Positions 47,799 to 57,963 of a stretch of DNA of 64,000 nt are shown here, piece after piece; position 1 is the stretch's first letter; every line of letters begins with the position of its first letter. The translations under genes and the position numbers were made by a program. The stretch is from GCA-002772825 sp964560655 (GTDB lineage Bacteria; Patescibacteriota; Minisyncoccia; GCA-002772825). The stretch is from positions 1-64,000 of the forward strand of contig CAZLLR010000001.1 of NCBI GenBank assembly GCA_964560655.1, written 5' to 3'. The notes under the pieces are model-generated. The model worked only from the letters and a program-made list of their open reading frames with translations, did no database searches and had not been told where the DNA came from.

Positions 47799-48713
47799 CT
47801 ACATCCAGCCTTTCTTTTTAAAGAAGCTGAACATAAATATAGTTGCAATAGCCATTATAGCCATTACCACCCAGAAGTCACCCTTTACCCCTACTATCGG
47901 CAAGTATCGAGTATTCATGCCAAAGATGGCTGCAATAAGAGATAGCGGAAAAGTGACAAAAGCCATGATAGTAAGAAACTTCATAACCTCATTCGTCTTT
48001 GTAGAAAGAAGTGAGTCGTTCGTCTCGCGGAGGTCTGTTAAAGTCTCTTTCTGTATTTCAAGCTGGCTAGCTACTTTAAAATATTCGCCGACCATATCAG
48101 ATAGATGATAAGAAAAATCTTTACCGAAGAAATTAACCCCGGCAACTTCAAAAGAGGAGAGGATCTCTTTGTGTGGACGCACTGCTTGATTAAAATTAAT
48201 AAGATCCCTGTTTACTATAGATATACTTTTTACCATCTGCTTCTCCTTACCATTGAAAATATTATCTTCTATAAGCTCGATCTTCTCACCTATATGATCA
48301 AGTTGCCTTAGTGAGAACTCGTAAAGCTGGCGAAGTATATAGAAGACGAGGAAGCCGGCGTGTTCGCCGATATTACTCTTGTCTAAGATGGAGTTTACCT
48401 CAAACATTTTTGAGAACTCATGAAGAGGGTCGATAGTCTCATAGTGAGTAGTGATCAAGAAATTTTTCCCGATAATAAAATCAACTTCTCTCCCGTCTGA
48501 GCCTTGCGTCTTCTGACTATAGACAGGAAAGTGGAGTATGAGGTAGATGAGGTTGGGGTAGACGTCCACTTTCGGGCGAAGAGTCGGGCGCATGAGCTCG
48601 TCAGCAACAAGGATAGGGATAGAAAAATCTTTCATAATCTTCTCTATATCGTCTCTTGTCGGAGATTCAAGGTTTACCCAAATTAGCTTCTTGTGTTTAT
48701 AAGTTGTCATCAT
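47799..48713 (-). CDS. corA: CorA-type magnesium/divalent cation channel
   Basis: A 304-residue protein. It has a large cytoplasmic N-terminal domain, a long stalk helix (SQLEIQKETLTDLRETNDSL) and two C-terminal membrane helices. The pore loop carries GMN (IFGMNTRYLP), the selectivity signature of CorA/Mrs2. A TATAAT box sits 9 bases before the first of two adjacent ATG codons (48713, 48710). Mg2+ is the usual substrate; ZntB-like zinc export is the alternative. Confidence 0.92.
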   Translation of the reverse strand: MMTTYKHKKLIWVNLESPTRDDIEKIMKDFSIPILVADELMRPTLRPKVDVYPNLIYLILHFPVYSQKTQGSDGREVDFIIGKNFLITTHYETIDPLHEFSKMFEVNSILDKSNIGEHAGFLVFYILRQLYEFSLRQLDHIGEKIELIEDNIFNGKEKQMVKSISIVNRDLINFNQAVRPHKEILSSFEVAGVNFFGKDFSYHLSDMVGEYFKVASQLEIQKETLTDLRETNDSLLSTKTNEVMKFLTIMAFVTFPLSLIAAIFGMNTRYLPIVGVKGDFWVVMAIMAIATIFMFSFFKKKGWM

Positions 48714-48838
48714 AATGAAATCATTATACCGTAAATAACAAAATTGTTTAAACTGACTATGTGGACACGCAACTTTTTACTAGTTTTTCCACAGCTTAGA
48801 TTAGAATAATTTAAATACTGCATGTTAATATAAAGTAT

Positions 48839-48988
48839 ATGGAAAGTATTTTATATTTCATCGCAGGTGTAGCTTTAGGTTCTTACCTCAGCCGAAGTTG
48901 GAATACCAAAGGCTTCAAGACTCTCAAGAAAAAAATAAAATCTAAAAAGAAAACGTCATTAAGGAAAGACCTCAAAACGACTCTATAG
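48839..48988 (+). CDS. 49-residue single-helix basic membrane protein
   Basis: MESILYFIAGVALGSYLSRS forms one short helix with small residues. It is followed by a very basic tail (KTLKKKIKSKKKTSLRKD). A TAATAT box ends 7 bases before the ATG, so this small gene follows the leaderless style, unlike the SD-type small genes elsewhere. It could bind DNA or ribosomes at the membrane. Family unknown. Confidence 0.6.
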   Translation: MESILYFIAGVALGSYLSRSWNTKGFKTLKKKIKSKKKTSLRKDLKTTL

Positions 48989-49016
48989 TTAGAGATGAGG
49001 TACTGTTTTAACAAAT

Positions 49017-49058
49017 AAGAATTACATATTTAATTACGTAATTAAATATGTAATTCTT
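49017..49058. repeat. 42-base perfect palindrome upstream of rpoB
   Basis: Two 21-base arms without spacer, centred on ACGT at 49037-49038; the inner part is ATTTAATTACGTAATTAAAT. It could terminate the small upstream gene (it lacks a T-tract) or bind a dimeric regulator just before the rpoB promoter at 49076. Confidence 0.7.
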
Positions 49059-49075
49059 TAAGTGTATAACGAGAT

Positions 49076-49103
49076 TTGACAGATTTTGAGGGGTGTGTAT
49101 AAT
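49076..49103 (+). promoter_or_regulatory. Consensus sigma-70 promoter of the rpoBC operon
   Basis: TTGACA (49076-49081), a 16-base spacer and TATAAT (49098-49103). The predicted start at about 49110 gives a 165-base leader to rpoB, long for this genome. Confidence 0.85.
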
Positions 49104-49119
49104 AGTAAACAATATCTAA

Positions 49120-49164
49120 ATGATTGAGTTTTTGAAGCAACATGATAGAAAACAATATAATTAA
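49120..49164 (+). CDS. Possible 14-residue leader peptide in the rpoB leader
   Basis: ATG about 10 bases after the predicted transcription start, peptide MIEFLKQHDRKQYN then TAA. Its only support is its position between a strong promoter and a terminator-like hairpin. Confidence 0.25.
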   Translation: MIEFLKQHDRKQYN

Positions 49165-49216
49165 TAGCTTTATTAGTGATCGCTTATCATTTAACTAACT
49201 AAATAAGAAGGAATCT

Positions 49217-49274
49217 ACAAAAATCCCCTGAAGAATAAGGCGGAAGGGCGATTTTTGTATTTTTTTGTTTTTTT
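49217..49274 (+). terminator. Attenuator-like hairpin directly before the rpoB start
   Basis: ACAAAAATC (49217-49225) plus CCC pairs with GGG and GATTTTTGT (49250-49258). This is followed by ATTTTTTTGTTTTTTT running straight into the rpoB ATG at 49275. It has the form of an intrinsic terminator in the leader, so rpoBC may be controlled by attenuation. No Shine-Dalgarno is visible before the ATG. Confidence 0.6.
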
Positions 49275-52200
49275 ATGCATAACAAAACATCATCACATTT
49301 AGGAGAGAAGAAATTTTTCTCTAGATACAAGAAGCCTCTTATTGACCTACCTAACCTTGTAGAAGTGCAGACATTTTCATATGAGTGGTTCTTAAAAGAA
49401 GGTATAAAAGAACTTTTCAATGAGTTCTCACCTATAAATGACTATTCTGATAAAGAATTTACCATTGAGTTTATAGGTTTCTCTGTAGATAAACCTAAAT
49501 TTAATGAGTACGAATCAAAGATAAAGAATTTAACATACAGCGCACCTCTCAAAGCTAAAATCAGGCTTACTAATAAATTTCTAAAAGAGGTAAGAGAACA
49601 AGAGATCTTCTTTGCAGACCTTCCTCTTATGACAGACCACGGTACTTTTATAATAAATGGCGTGGAAAGAGTGATAGTGCCTCAGTTGGCTAGGTCTTTT
49701 GGCGCATATTTTACATCTAGTATATTCCGTGGGCACAAATACTTCGGAGCTAAGATAATCCCTAACAGAGGAGCTTGGATTGAAATAGAGACTGATCCAG
49801 ATGGAGCGATCTACGCCAGAATAGATAGAAAGAAAAAAATCCCCGTAACTTCACTTTTGAGGGTTCTTAGAGCTGTAGAAAACAAAAAAACAAACCAAGA
49901 CATCGGGTCTTACTTTGACAAAATTGATACAGGAAAAATCCCTTATATAAAAAATACTCTGGAAAAAGACATTTTAATAAAGACCGATGAAGACGCTTTC
50001 ATGGAAGTGTTTAGGCGCCTGAGGCCAGAAGAACCTACAACCCCTGAGAACGCAAGGAGTTTTATGGAAAATGTTTTCAGTTCTGCTCGTTACGACCTTT
50101 CTCAGGTTGGACGATACAAACTTAATTATAGACTCGATTTTCCTACAAACAATATAAAGAATGAATCTAAGGTGATCTCTTTTAAAGATATGGTGGCGAT
50201 AGTCTCAAAGGTGATAGAGATGAATAATGACCCTAAAGCTACTAGTGATGACATAGACCACTTAGGAAACAGAAGGATACGAGCTGTCGGCGAGATGCTC
50301 CAACAAAGACTCCGTGTGGGAATGTCACGATTGAAGAAGAACATGCAAGATCGCATGTCTACCTTAGACAAAGAGATCCTTATCTCAAGCCAGATAGTAA
50401 ATCCTAGGCCATTTTCGGCTGTAATGAAAGAATTTTTTGCTACAAACCAGCTTTCTCAATTCATGGGACAACAAAACATCCTCTCTGAAGTAGAGCACCT
50501 TAGAAGACTATCCGCCTTGGGTCCAGGAGGACTCACGAGGGAGAGAGCTGGCCTTGATGTTCGTGATGTACATACTTCACACTACGGAAGAATCTGCCCT
50601 ATCCAAACCCCAGAAGGCCCAAACATTGGTCTAGTCGTTAATCTTTCAAGTTATGCCAAGCTTAATGAATACGGCATAGTAGAAACTCCTTATAGGAAAG
50701 TAATAAAAGGAAAGATAACCTCTGAGATTGTTTACTTAAACGCACACGATGAATCTAAATACAACATTGCCAATGCAATGCTTCGTTATGACACTAAGAC
50801 GATGCAGATACTTGATAATGAAGTAGAAGCAAGGTCCCACACTAACCCCGGATATGTTTCTAAAGAAGATGTGGATTTTGTAGAAGTGGCTTCAAATCAA
50901 GCCTTTAGTATCGCCACATCACTTATTCCTTTTCTTGAGCACGATGATGCCACAAGAGCACTCATGGGTTCAAACATGATGAGGCAAGCGACACCTTGTA
51001 TTATCACACAAGCTCCACTTGTATCAACAGGCATCGAAGAGAAGGTTGCTCGTGATTCGGGGAGACTTATTATTGCTAAAGAGGAAGGTGAGATAAGTTT
51101 CGTAGATGCAAGCGAGATAAGAATCAAAGAAAAAGGCTCCAAAAAAGATAGAGTATATAAACTTACAAATTTCTTAAGGACAAATGACTTTACCGCCTTT
51201 CACCACAAACCTCTTGTCAATATGGGGGATAAGATAAAGAAAGGACAAATCCTAGCTGACAACTCTTCAAGTAAAGACGGACAATTGGCCTTAGGTCAGA
51301 ATATAATGGTCGCTTTCCTTTCATGGGGTGGAGCAAACTATGAAGATGCTATTGTTATCTCAGAGAAACTCGTGAGAGATAATGTGTTCTCTACTATTCA
51401 CCTTGAAGAATTCTCTGTAAATGTACGAGACACTAAGTTGGGGCCAGAGCAAACTACTTTCGATATTCCAAATGTAGGAGAAGATAAACTTAAAGATCTC
51501 GACGAAGACGGCATAGTAAGAATAGGGGCAGAAGTAAGGTCTGGTGATATCTTAGTCGGTAAAATTACGCCAAAAGGAGAAACTGAGCTCACTCCTGAAG
51601 AGCGTCTATTGAGATCTATCTTTGGTGAAAAAGCACGAGATGTAAAAGACACTTCACTTAGACTCGGTCACGGTAAACGGGGGCGAGTTATTAGTGTCAG
51701 GGTCTTCTCCAGAGAACAAGGAGATAAACTTGAGTCAGGTATAATAAAACAAATTAAAATTGAGGTTGCTCAAATACGAAAGATTTTAGTAGGAGACAAA
51801 CTTTCAGGAAGGCATGGAAACAAAGGTGTTATCTCTAAAGTTTTACCTGAGGAAGAAATGCCTTACCTCGCAGATGGAACACCTGTTGAAATAATCTTAA
51901 GTCCTCTTGGTATCGCAAGTCGTATGAACTTCGGACAGATACTGGAGACCCACTTAGGGTGGGCTGCCGCGCACGGCAATTTCCAGGCAGTTACAACACC
52001 TTTTGACGGAGTAAAAGAAGAAGAGATTGAAGAAGAGCTTAAGAAGGCGGGTCTACCAGGAAATGGTAAAACTCAACTCTTTGACGGGAGGACAGGAGAA
52101 GCTTTCGCTAATGATGTAACTGTCGGCTATATGTATGTAATGAAGCTACATCACATGGTAGAAGACAAGATTCATATGCGTTCCGTTGGGCCTTACTCAC

Positions 52201-52487
52201 TTATCACACAGCAACCACTTGGAGGAAAAGCGCAGGGTGGAGGACAGAGGTTTGGGGAGATGGAAGTATGGGCGCTTGAAGGATACGGAGCCGCTCATAC
52301 ACTACAAGAAATGCTCACTATAAAGTCAGACGACATCATTGGAAGATCTGCGGCATATGATGCCATAGTGAAAGGTGAACAATTTAAAGAGCCAAATTTA
52401 CCAGCATCATTTCATGTGTTGTTAAACGAACTTAAAGGTCTAGCTCTCGATGTAGAATTAAAAAGTAAAAGTAACGAAGATAAATAA
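49275..52487 (+). CDS. rpoB: RNA polymerase beta subunit
   Basis: A 1070-residue beta subunit, short compared with E. coli (1342) but like other compact bacterial forms. The start region FSRYKKPLIDLPNLVEVQTF is typical. The rifampicin-binding region has SQFMGQQNILSEVEHLRRLS then ALGPGGLTRERAGLDVRDVH, with Q-x2-N replacing the usual DQNNPLSEI/LTHKR wording. The C-terminal KLSGRHGNKGVIS and GGKAQGGGQRFGEMEVWALE are conserved. It is preceded by a long leader with an attenuator-like hairpin; rplJ/rplL are not upstream. rpoC follows 5 bases later. Confidence 0.97.
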   Translation: MHNKTSSHLGEKKFFSRYKKPLIDLPNLVEVQTFSYEWFLKEGIKELFNEFSPINDYSDKEFTIEFIGFSVDKPKFNEYESKIKNLTYSAPLKAKIRLTNKFLKEVREQEIFFADLPLMTDHGTFIINGVERVIVPQLARSFGAYFTSSIFRGHKYFGAKIIPNRGAWIEIETDPDGAIYARIDRKKKIPVTSLLRVLRAVENKKTNQDIGSYFDKIDTGKIPYIKNTLEKDILIKTDEDAFMEVFRRLRPEEPTTPENARSFMENVFSSARYDLSQVGRYKLNYRLDFPTNNIKNESKVISFKDMVAIVSKVIEMNNDPKATSDDIDHLGNRRIRAVGEMLQQRLRVGMSRLKKNMQDRMSTLDKEILISSQIVNPRPFSAVMKEFFATNQLSQFMGQQNILSEVEHLRRLSALGPGGLTRERAGLDVRDVHTSHYGRICPIQTPEGPNIGLVVNLSSYAKLNEYGIVETPYRKVIKGKITSEIVYLNAHDESKYNIANAMLRYDTKTMQILDNEVEARSHTNPGYVSKEDVDFVEVASNQAFSIATSLIPFLEHDDATRALMGSNMMRQATPCIITQAPLVSTGIEEKVARDSGRLIIAKEEGEISFVDASEIRIKEKGSKKDRVYKLTNFLRTNDFTAFHHKPLVNMGDKIKKGQILADNSSSKDGQLALGQNIMVAFLSWGGANYEDAIVISEKLVRDNVFSTIHLEEFSVNVRDTKLGPEQTTFDIPNVGEDKLKDLDEDGIVRIGAEVRSGDILVGKITPKGETELTPEERLLRSIFGEKARDVKDTSLRLGHGKRGRVISVRVFSREQGDKLESGIIKQIKIEVAQIRKILVGDKLSGRHGNKGVISKVLPEEEMPYLADGTPVEIILSPLGIASRMNFGQILETHLGWAAAHGNFQAVTTPFDGVKEEEIEEELKKAGLPGNGKTQLFDGRTGEAFANDVTVGYMYVMKLHHMVEDKIHMRSVGPYSLITQQPLGGKAQGGGQRFGEMEVWALEGYGAAHTLQEMLTIKSDDIIGRSAAYDAIVKGEQFKEPNLPASFHVLLNELKGLALDVELKSKSNEDK

Positions 52488-52492
52488 ATTTT

Positions 52493-55400
52493 ATGGAAAA
52501 AAAAGTTACAGATTTTGATTCAATAATGTTAAAACTTGCTTCTCCAGAAAAGATTCTTTCGTGGTCTCATGGTGAAGTTACCAAACCTGAAACTATAAAC
52601 TATAGGACTCAGCGCTCAGAGCGTAACGGCCTCTTCGATGAGAGAATATTCGGACCAGAGAAAGACTATGAATGTTACTGTGGTAAATATCGACGTATTC
52701 GCTATAAAGGTATTATTTGTGAAAAATGCGGGGTGGAAGTAACACGTTCTATAGTAAGAAGAGAGAGGATGGGACACATAACACTCGCTGTGCCAGTCTC
52801 TAATATCTGGTTTGTACGAAATATCCCATCAAGACTTGGCTTATTGCTAGACCTTTCAATAGCTAACCTTGAAAAAGTTATTTACTTTGCCGGATACATC
52901 ATCACTAAAGTAAACGAAGAAGAGAAAGCTAAGTTAAGGAGCGACTTAGAGAAGGAATATAAATCTAAAGTCAAAGAAAAAGCAAAGGGAGAAGAGAAAG
53001 ATACTCTTAAAGAGGCTCTAACGGTAGCAAGGAAGGAACTTGATTCAATCAAGCAAAATAAAGTATTGAGTGAAGTTGAATACTATAACCTTAGCCTCAA
53101 ATATGGAGAATTACTTGAGGTAGAAACTGGGGCAGAAGGTCTTTATAATATTTGTAAAAAAATAGATCTTAAGGTTCTCCGCGAAGAGTCTGAGTCTAAA
53201 CTCGATGCGTCTTCCGCCTCAGAAAGGGTAAAAAACCAAAAAAGATTAAAACTAGTACGATCTATGGAGTTAGCTAGTGTCCGTCCTGAGTGGATGTTTC
53301 TAACAGTAATACCTATCACTCCTCCAGCCTTGCGTCCAATGGTTGCTCTTGATGGGGGGAGACACGCCACTTCTGATGTAAATGACCTCTACAGACGAGT
53401 TATAAACAGAAACAACCGACTTAAGAAGCTTATAGACTTAAGGGCTCCTGATGTAATCTGCCGAAACGAGAAAAGAATTCTCCAAGAGGCGGTAGATGCT
53501 CTAATAGACAACTCCGCTAGGTCTTCACAGAAAACAGCAATATCTCAAGCTCAGAGACGCCCGCTTAAGTCACTCGCTGATATGCTAAGAGGGAAACAGG
53601 GTAGGTTCCGTCAAAATCTTCTTGGAAAACGAGTTGATTATTCAGGGCGAAGTGTTATCGTCGTCGGACCAGAGCTTAAGCTTCACCAATGTGGACTGCC
53701 TAAACATATGGCACTAGAACTTTTCCGTCCGTTTGTTATCTCAAAATTGATCTCAAGAGATATGGCGTTTAACATAAGAGGATCAAACAAACTTATAGAT
53801 GAGAAGACTCCGGAAGTTTGGGCTATACTAGAAGAGATTATTAAAGAAAAATATGTACTCTTGAACCGTGCTCCTACTCTACATCGTCTTGGCATCCAAG
53901 CTTTCCAACCGATACTTATAGAAGGAAATGCCATCCAAGTGCACCCTCTGGTATGTACTGCCTTCAACGCAGACTTCGACGGAGACCAGATGGCTGTACA
54001 TGTGCCTCTATCTGACAAAGCGCAAAAAGAAGCAAAAGAGATTATGCTCTCATCTAGAAATCTTCTAAACCCAGGAGACGGTAAGCCCGTCGTACAACCT
54101 TCTCAGGATATAGTACTAGGCTGTTTCTGGATGACACAAATTGTCGCTGGGTCAAAAGGCGAAGGAATGATATTCTCAAGTCCAAACGAGGCTATTACTG
54201 CCTTTGACTTCGGACATGTAGATCTTAAAGCCAAAATACAACTTTTAGGCACAGATAGTCCTACATATAAAGCCTTTAAAGGTAAATTACTTGAAACTTC
54301 TGTAGGGAGACTTCTTTTTAACAGCGTTCTCCCTACAGATTTTCCCTTTGAGAATGAAGAGATGTCTAAGAAAAAGCTTTCATCTATCACCGATGAGCTT
54401 ATACTTAAATACGGTTCTGATAAAACACCTGAAATATTAGATAAAATAAAAAACTTTGGATATAAATACGCCACTAAGTCAGGAATTAGTTGGGGTTACG
54501 AAGACCTCATCATCCCTAAAGACAAACCTGCCCTAGTCAAAAAATCAAGGGATAAAGTCGCTTTAATTGAAGAACATTTTAAGAACGGACTTCTTACTGA
54601 CAATGAACGTTACCAAAAAATTATTGAAATATGGGAAGAAGTAAGAAATGAATTAGATAAGCTAGTTCCTGAAGGATTAGACAAACTTGGACCAGTCCAT
54701 GTGATGGTCACCTCAAAGGCCAGAGGAACTTGGGCTCAGATTGCCCAGATGATCGGTATGAAAGGACAAGTGGTGAATCCGGCTGGTAGAATTATCGATT
54801 TTCCTGTTCTCTCAAGTTATAAAGAGGGGCTTACTGTGCTTGAATACTTCATCTCCACTCATGGCGCAAGAAAAGGGCTTGCTGACACAGCCTTAAAGAC
54901 AGCTAAAGCCGGATATCTTACAAGGAGGCTTGTTGACGTAGCTCAAGATGTAGTAGTAAACGAATATGACTGCAAAACATCAAAAGGCGTAATAATAAAG
55001 AGGGAAGACGCTATAAAGAAAAATAAAGACCTTTCTGTTTATCTTGATGGACGAATCTTATTAAGCTCACTTAAGGTAACTGTGGATGGAGAAACTCGTG
55101 AATTTAAAAAGAACCATTTGATAAATAGCGAGGAATCAAAATTTATCGACGCGGGCAATATGCCCGAGGTTATAGTTCGTTCTCCTATCAACTGCGAAGC
55201 TCCTACTGGAGTATGCCAACTTTGCTACGGAAGAGACTTGGGGAGAAACGACTTGGTAAAGATCGGTGCCACAGTAGGGGTAGTGGCAGCTCAAGCCATT
55301 GGTGAGCCTGGAACTCAGCTTACAATGAGAACTTTCCATCTTGGGGGAGTAGCAGGAAGAGGAGATATAACTCAAGGTTTGCCTCGCGTAGAGGAAGTCT

Positions 55401-56143
55401 TTGAGATGATCAAACCTAAAAATCCAGCTATCTTATCTCATGAAGACGGAATAGTAAGCGGTATAACATCAGAAGGGGAAGAGCGGACTCTAACGATATT
55501 AGTAAAAGAGCCTAAGGGAAAATCTGGTAAAGACAAGAATGAAATATCTCATATTATTCCTTTTGGAAGAGACATCATAGTGGAAGAAGGACAGGAAATT
55601 AAGTCAGGGACTCCTCTAACAGACGGCGCCATAGATATAGCAGAGCTCTTCTCAACAGGAGGACAAGAGGCAGCTCAAAATTATATACTCTCTGAGATTG
55701 ATACTATCTATTCTTCTCAAGGAGCGGCTATTGCGAGTAAGCATATTGAAACGATAATAAGTAAAATGTTCTCTAGGTTCAAAGTTAAGAGCCAAGGAGA
55801 TACTAAGTTCAACACCGGAGAAGTGATTGAAAGGTCAGCTCTTATAGAAGAAAATAATAAGATGAAAGAACAAGGAAAGGAAAAAGCTGAAGGGATAAAA
55901 CAACTTATGGGTATAAGAAAAGTAGCGCTTACAACTGGAAGCTTCTTGTCCTCAGCCTCATTCCAAGACACCACAAGGATATTGGTGCGTACTGCCTTAA
56001 GTGGCGCAGAAGATAAACTTGTAGGACTTAAAGAGAACGTGATGATAGGACGCCTTATTCCAGCAGGAACAGGCTTTAGGAAAAAAGGAGAAAGAAAACC
56101 TGAAAAAGAATATACAGGGGAAGACGAGAAGACTGAAGAGTAG
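52493..56143 (+). CDS. rpoC: RNA polymerase beta' subunit
   Basis: A 1216-residue beta' subunit. The N-terminal zinc finger is CYCGKYRRIRYKGIICEKCG. The catalytic Mg2+ motif is NADFDGDQMAVH and the bridge-helix/trigger-loop region has ARGTWAQIAQMIGMKGQV. The second zinc site (NCEAPTGVCQLCYGRDL) and GEPGTQLTMRTFHLGG near the C-terminus are intact. A basic/acidic tail (ERKPEKEYTGEDEKTEE) closes the protein. It forms a two-gene operon with rpoB. Confidence 0.97.
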   Translation: MEKKVTDFDSIMLKLASPEKILSWSHGEVTKPETINYRTQRSERNGLFDERIFGPEKDYECYCGKYRRIRYKGIICEKCGVEVTRSIVRRERMGHITLAVPVSNIWFVRNIPSRLGLLLDLSIANLEKVIYFAGYIITKVNEEEKAKLRSDLEKEYKSKVKEKAKGEEKDTLKEALTVARKELDSIKQNKVLSEVEYYNLSLKYGELLEVETGAEGLYNICKKIDLKVLREESESKLDASSASERVKNQKRLKLVRSMELASVRPEWMFLTVIPITPPALRPMVALDGGRHATSDVNDLYRRVINRNNRLKKLIDLRAPDVICRNEKRILQEAVDALIDNSARSSQKTAISQAQRRPLKSLADMLRGKQGRFRQNLLGKRVDYSGRSVIVVGPELKLHQCGLPKHMALELFRPFVISKLISRDMAFNIRGSNKLIDEKTPEVWAILEEIIKEKYVLLNRAPTLHRLGIQAFQPILIEGNAIQVHPLVCTAFNADFDGDQMAVHVPLSDKAQKEAKEIMLSSRNLLNPGDGKPVVQPSQDIVLGCFWMTQIVAGSKGEGMIFSSPNEAITAFDFGHVDLKAKIQLLGTDSPTYKAFKGKLLETSVGRLLFNSVLPTDFPFENEEMSKKKLSSITDELILKYGSDKTPEILDKIKNFGYKYATKSGISWGYEDLIIPKDKPALVKKSRDKVALIEEHFKNGLLTDNERYQKIIEIWEEVRNELDKLVPEGLDKLGPVHVMVTSKARGTWAQIAQMIGMKGQVVNPAGRIIDFPVLSSYKEGLTVLEYFISTHGARKGLADTALKTAKAGYLTRRLVDVAQDVVVNEYDCKTSKGVIIKREDAIKKNKDLSVYLDGRILLSSLKVTVDGETREFKKNHLINSEESKFIDAGNMPEVIVRSPINCEAPTGVCQLCYGRDLGRNDLVKIGATVGVVAAQAIGEPGTQLTMRTFHLGGVAGRGDITQGLPRVEEVFEMIKPKNPAILSHEDGIVSGITSEGEERTLTILVKEPKGKSGKDKNEISHIIPFGRDIIVEEGQEIKSGTPLTDGAIDIAELFSTGGQEAAQNYILSEIDTIYSSQGAAIASKHIETIISKMFSRFKVKSQGDTKFNTGEVIERSALIEENNKMKEQGKEKAEGIKQLMGIRKVALTTGSFLSSASFQDTTRILVRTALSGAEDKLVGLKENVMIGRLIPAGTGFRKKGERKPEKEYTGEDEKTEE

Positions 56144-56223
56144 TTTCTGGCTAGCCTTACACACCCTTTTATTTTATCGGTTTGATAAATATATATTTAA
56201 TTACTTATCTTTATTCTCTTATT

Positions 56224-57960
56224 ATGTCGTCAAATGTAGATCAAATAAAATCTCGTATCTCTATAGCCGATCTCGTCGGTTCTTACCTAAAGCTATACAA
56301 GGCAGGGGCTAACTTTAAGGCAGTTTGCCCTTTTCATAACGAAAAAACTCCATCTTTCTTCATATCACCAGCCCGTGAAAGTTGGCATTGCTTTGGCTGT
56401 AACAGAGGGGGAGACATCTTCAGTTTCGTAATGGAGATAGAGGGAATAGATTTCTTAGAAGCTTTGAAGATGCTTGCTCTACGCGCCGGAGTAGAACTAA
56501 AGAGAGAAAACCCTACAGAAAGAAATGAAAAAGAAATTTTGACAAAGATAACAGAGGCTTCTGTTTCTTTCTACCAGGGTGAGTTAAATAACGGAAGTGA
56601 AGCTTATCTTTACCTTAAAGCTCGTGGACTAAACGATGACACAATAAAAAACTTCCATATCGGCTTTGCAAAAGCTGGCTGGAGAAACTTATATGACTTT
56701 CTCAAGAGTAAAAAATTTTCCGACTCAGATATAGAAAAAGCGGGCATGGTTATAAAGTCACCTAAGGGCTTATACGATAGGTTTCGCTCTAGGATAATGT
56801 TTCCAATCTTTAACTCCTTGGGGCAACCAGTAGGTTTTAGTGGTAGGATATTTGGGGAAGAAAGCCAAGGGGCAGTAAGTGCCAAATACATAAACAGCCC
56901 CCAGACACCCCTCTTTGACAAATCAAAGGTTCTCTATGGCTTCGACAAAGCCAGAAACTCTATAAGGCAAGAGAACACCTGTATACTCGTAGAAGGGCAG
57001 ATGGACCTCCTTATGAGTCAGCAGACATCTACCTTAAACACAGTTGCCACTTCAGGTACAGCTCTTACAGAAGAACATCTAAAGATCATAAGAAGGCTAG
57101 CCGATAACCTCGTCCTTTCCTTTGATACCGATGAAGCTGGGCTTGCCGCCTCAGAAAGAGCAGTGGGGATGGCGCTTTCCAGGGGCTTTGACGTGAAGAT
57201 AGCTGAGATTTCAGAGAAGGATCCGGCTGACTTGATAAAGAAAAATCAAGAAGAGTGGGAAGAAGCTATCTCTAAGGCACAGCCTTTTATAACTTTCTAC
57301 CTAAATACACTTATCTTAAAGTTTAAAGACATTAAGGATGCGCGAAAAGAAGTTGAGAAAAAAATCGTGCCACTTTTGGCCAAGATACAGAGTGAGATAG
57401 AGCGCTCACATTATGTCAAAGAGACAGCCAAAGCCATACGTCTTCAAGAGGAGCCTGTGATGGAAGAGCTTAATAAATTTATAAAAAATAACAAGAAAAA
57501 AGTTTTCACAAATAATTCTCAGAACTTAGTCAAAGAGACATCTAGATCAGACCCGAAGAACCGGCGCCAATCTATAGAAGATAGACTCCTAGGGTTGATC
57601 TTATGGCAAAAGAAGAAAGAAAAGAGTGATTTTAAGCCTGTGTTAGACGCGGTAGCCGTAAAATGCTTTGACTTATTCTCTGATGAAGGCAAGAATTTGT
57701 TAAAAAAAGAAAATAGTGAATTTGACGAAAAGGAAAAAAAATCTTATAATAAATTAACTTTTGAGGCAGAACTTTCTTATGGTGACTCTGAGACACTAGA
57801 CAAAGAAGCTGAGATACTACTTGCAGGAATAGAGAAAGAGGATTTAAAGGAAAAACTAGAAGATCTATCTGATAAGATTCGTCAATTTGAAATTGCAGGT
57901 GACCAAGAAAACCTTTCTTTATCATTAAAAAAATTCCAAGAATTAATAAAACTTTTATAA
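56224..57960 (+). CDS. dnaG: DNA primase
   Basis: About 578 residues from the ATG at 56224; an upstream in-frame ATG at 56182 is less likely. The CHC2 zinc finger is C35/H38 (CPFHNEKTPSF) and C56/C59 (WHCFGCNRGGD). The TOPRIM domain has ILVEGQMDLLMSQQ and LVLSFDTDEAGLAA. The C-terminal helicase-binding domain is present but divergent. It makes RNA primers for replication. It precedes rpoD by 3 bases, the conserved dnaG-rpoD 'macromolecular synthesis' pairing. Confidence 0.96.
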   Translation: MSSNVDQIKSRISIADLVGSYLKLYKAGANFKAVCPFHNEKTPSFFISPARESWHCFGCNRGGDIFSFVMEIEGIDFLEALKMLALRAGVELKRENPTERNEKEILTKITEASVSFYQGELNNGSEAYLYLKARGLNDDTIKNFHIGFAKAGWRNLYDFLKSKKFSDSDIEKAGMVIKSPKGLYDRFRSRIMFPIFNSLGQPVGFSGRIFGEESQGAVSAKYINSPQTPLFDKSKVLYGFDKARNSIRQENTCILVEGQMDLLMSQQTSTLNTVATSGTALTEEHLKIIRRLADNLVLSFDTDEAGLAASERAVGMALSRGFDVKIAEISEKDPADLIKKNQEEWEEAISKAQPFITFYLNTLILKFKDIKDARKEVEKKIVPLLAKIQSEIERSHYVKETAKAIRLQEEPVMEELNKFIKNNKKKVFTNNSQNLVKETSRSDPKNRRQSIEDRLLGLILWQKKKEKSDFKPVLDAVAVKCFDLFSDEGKNLLKKENSEFDEKEKKSYNKLTFEAELSYGDSETLDKEAEILLAGIEKEDLKEKLEDLSDKIRQFEIAGDQENLSLSLKKFQELIKLL

Positions 57961-57963
57961 ATA

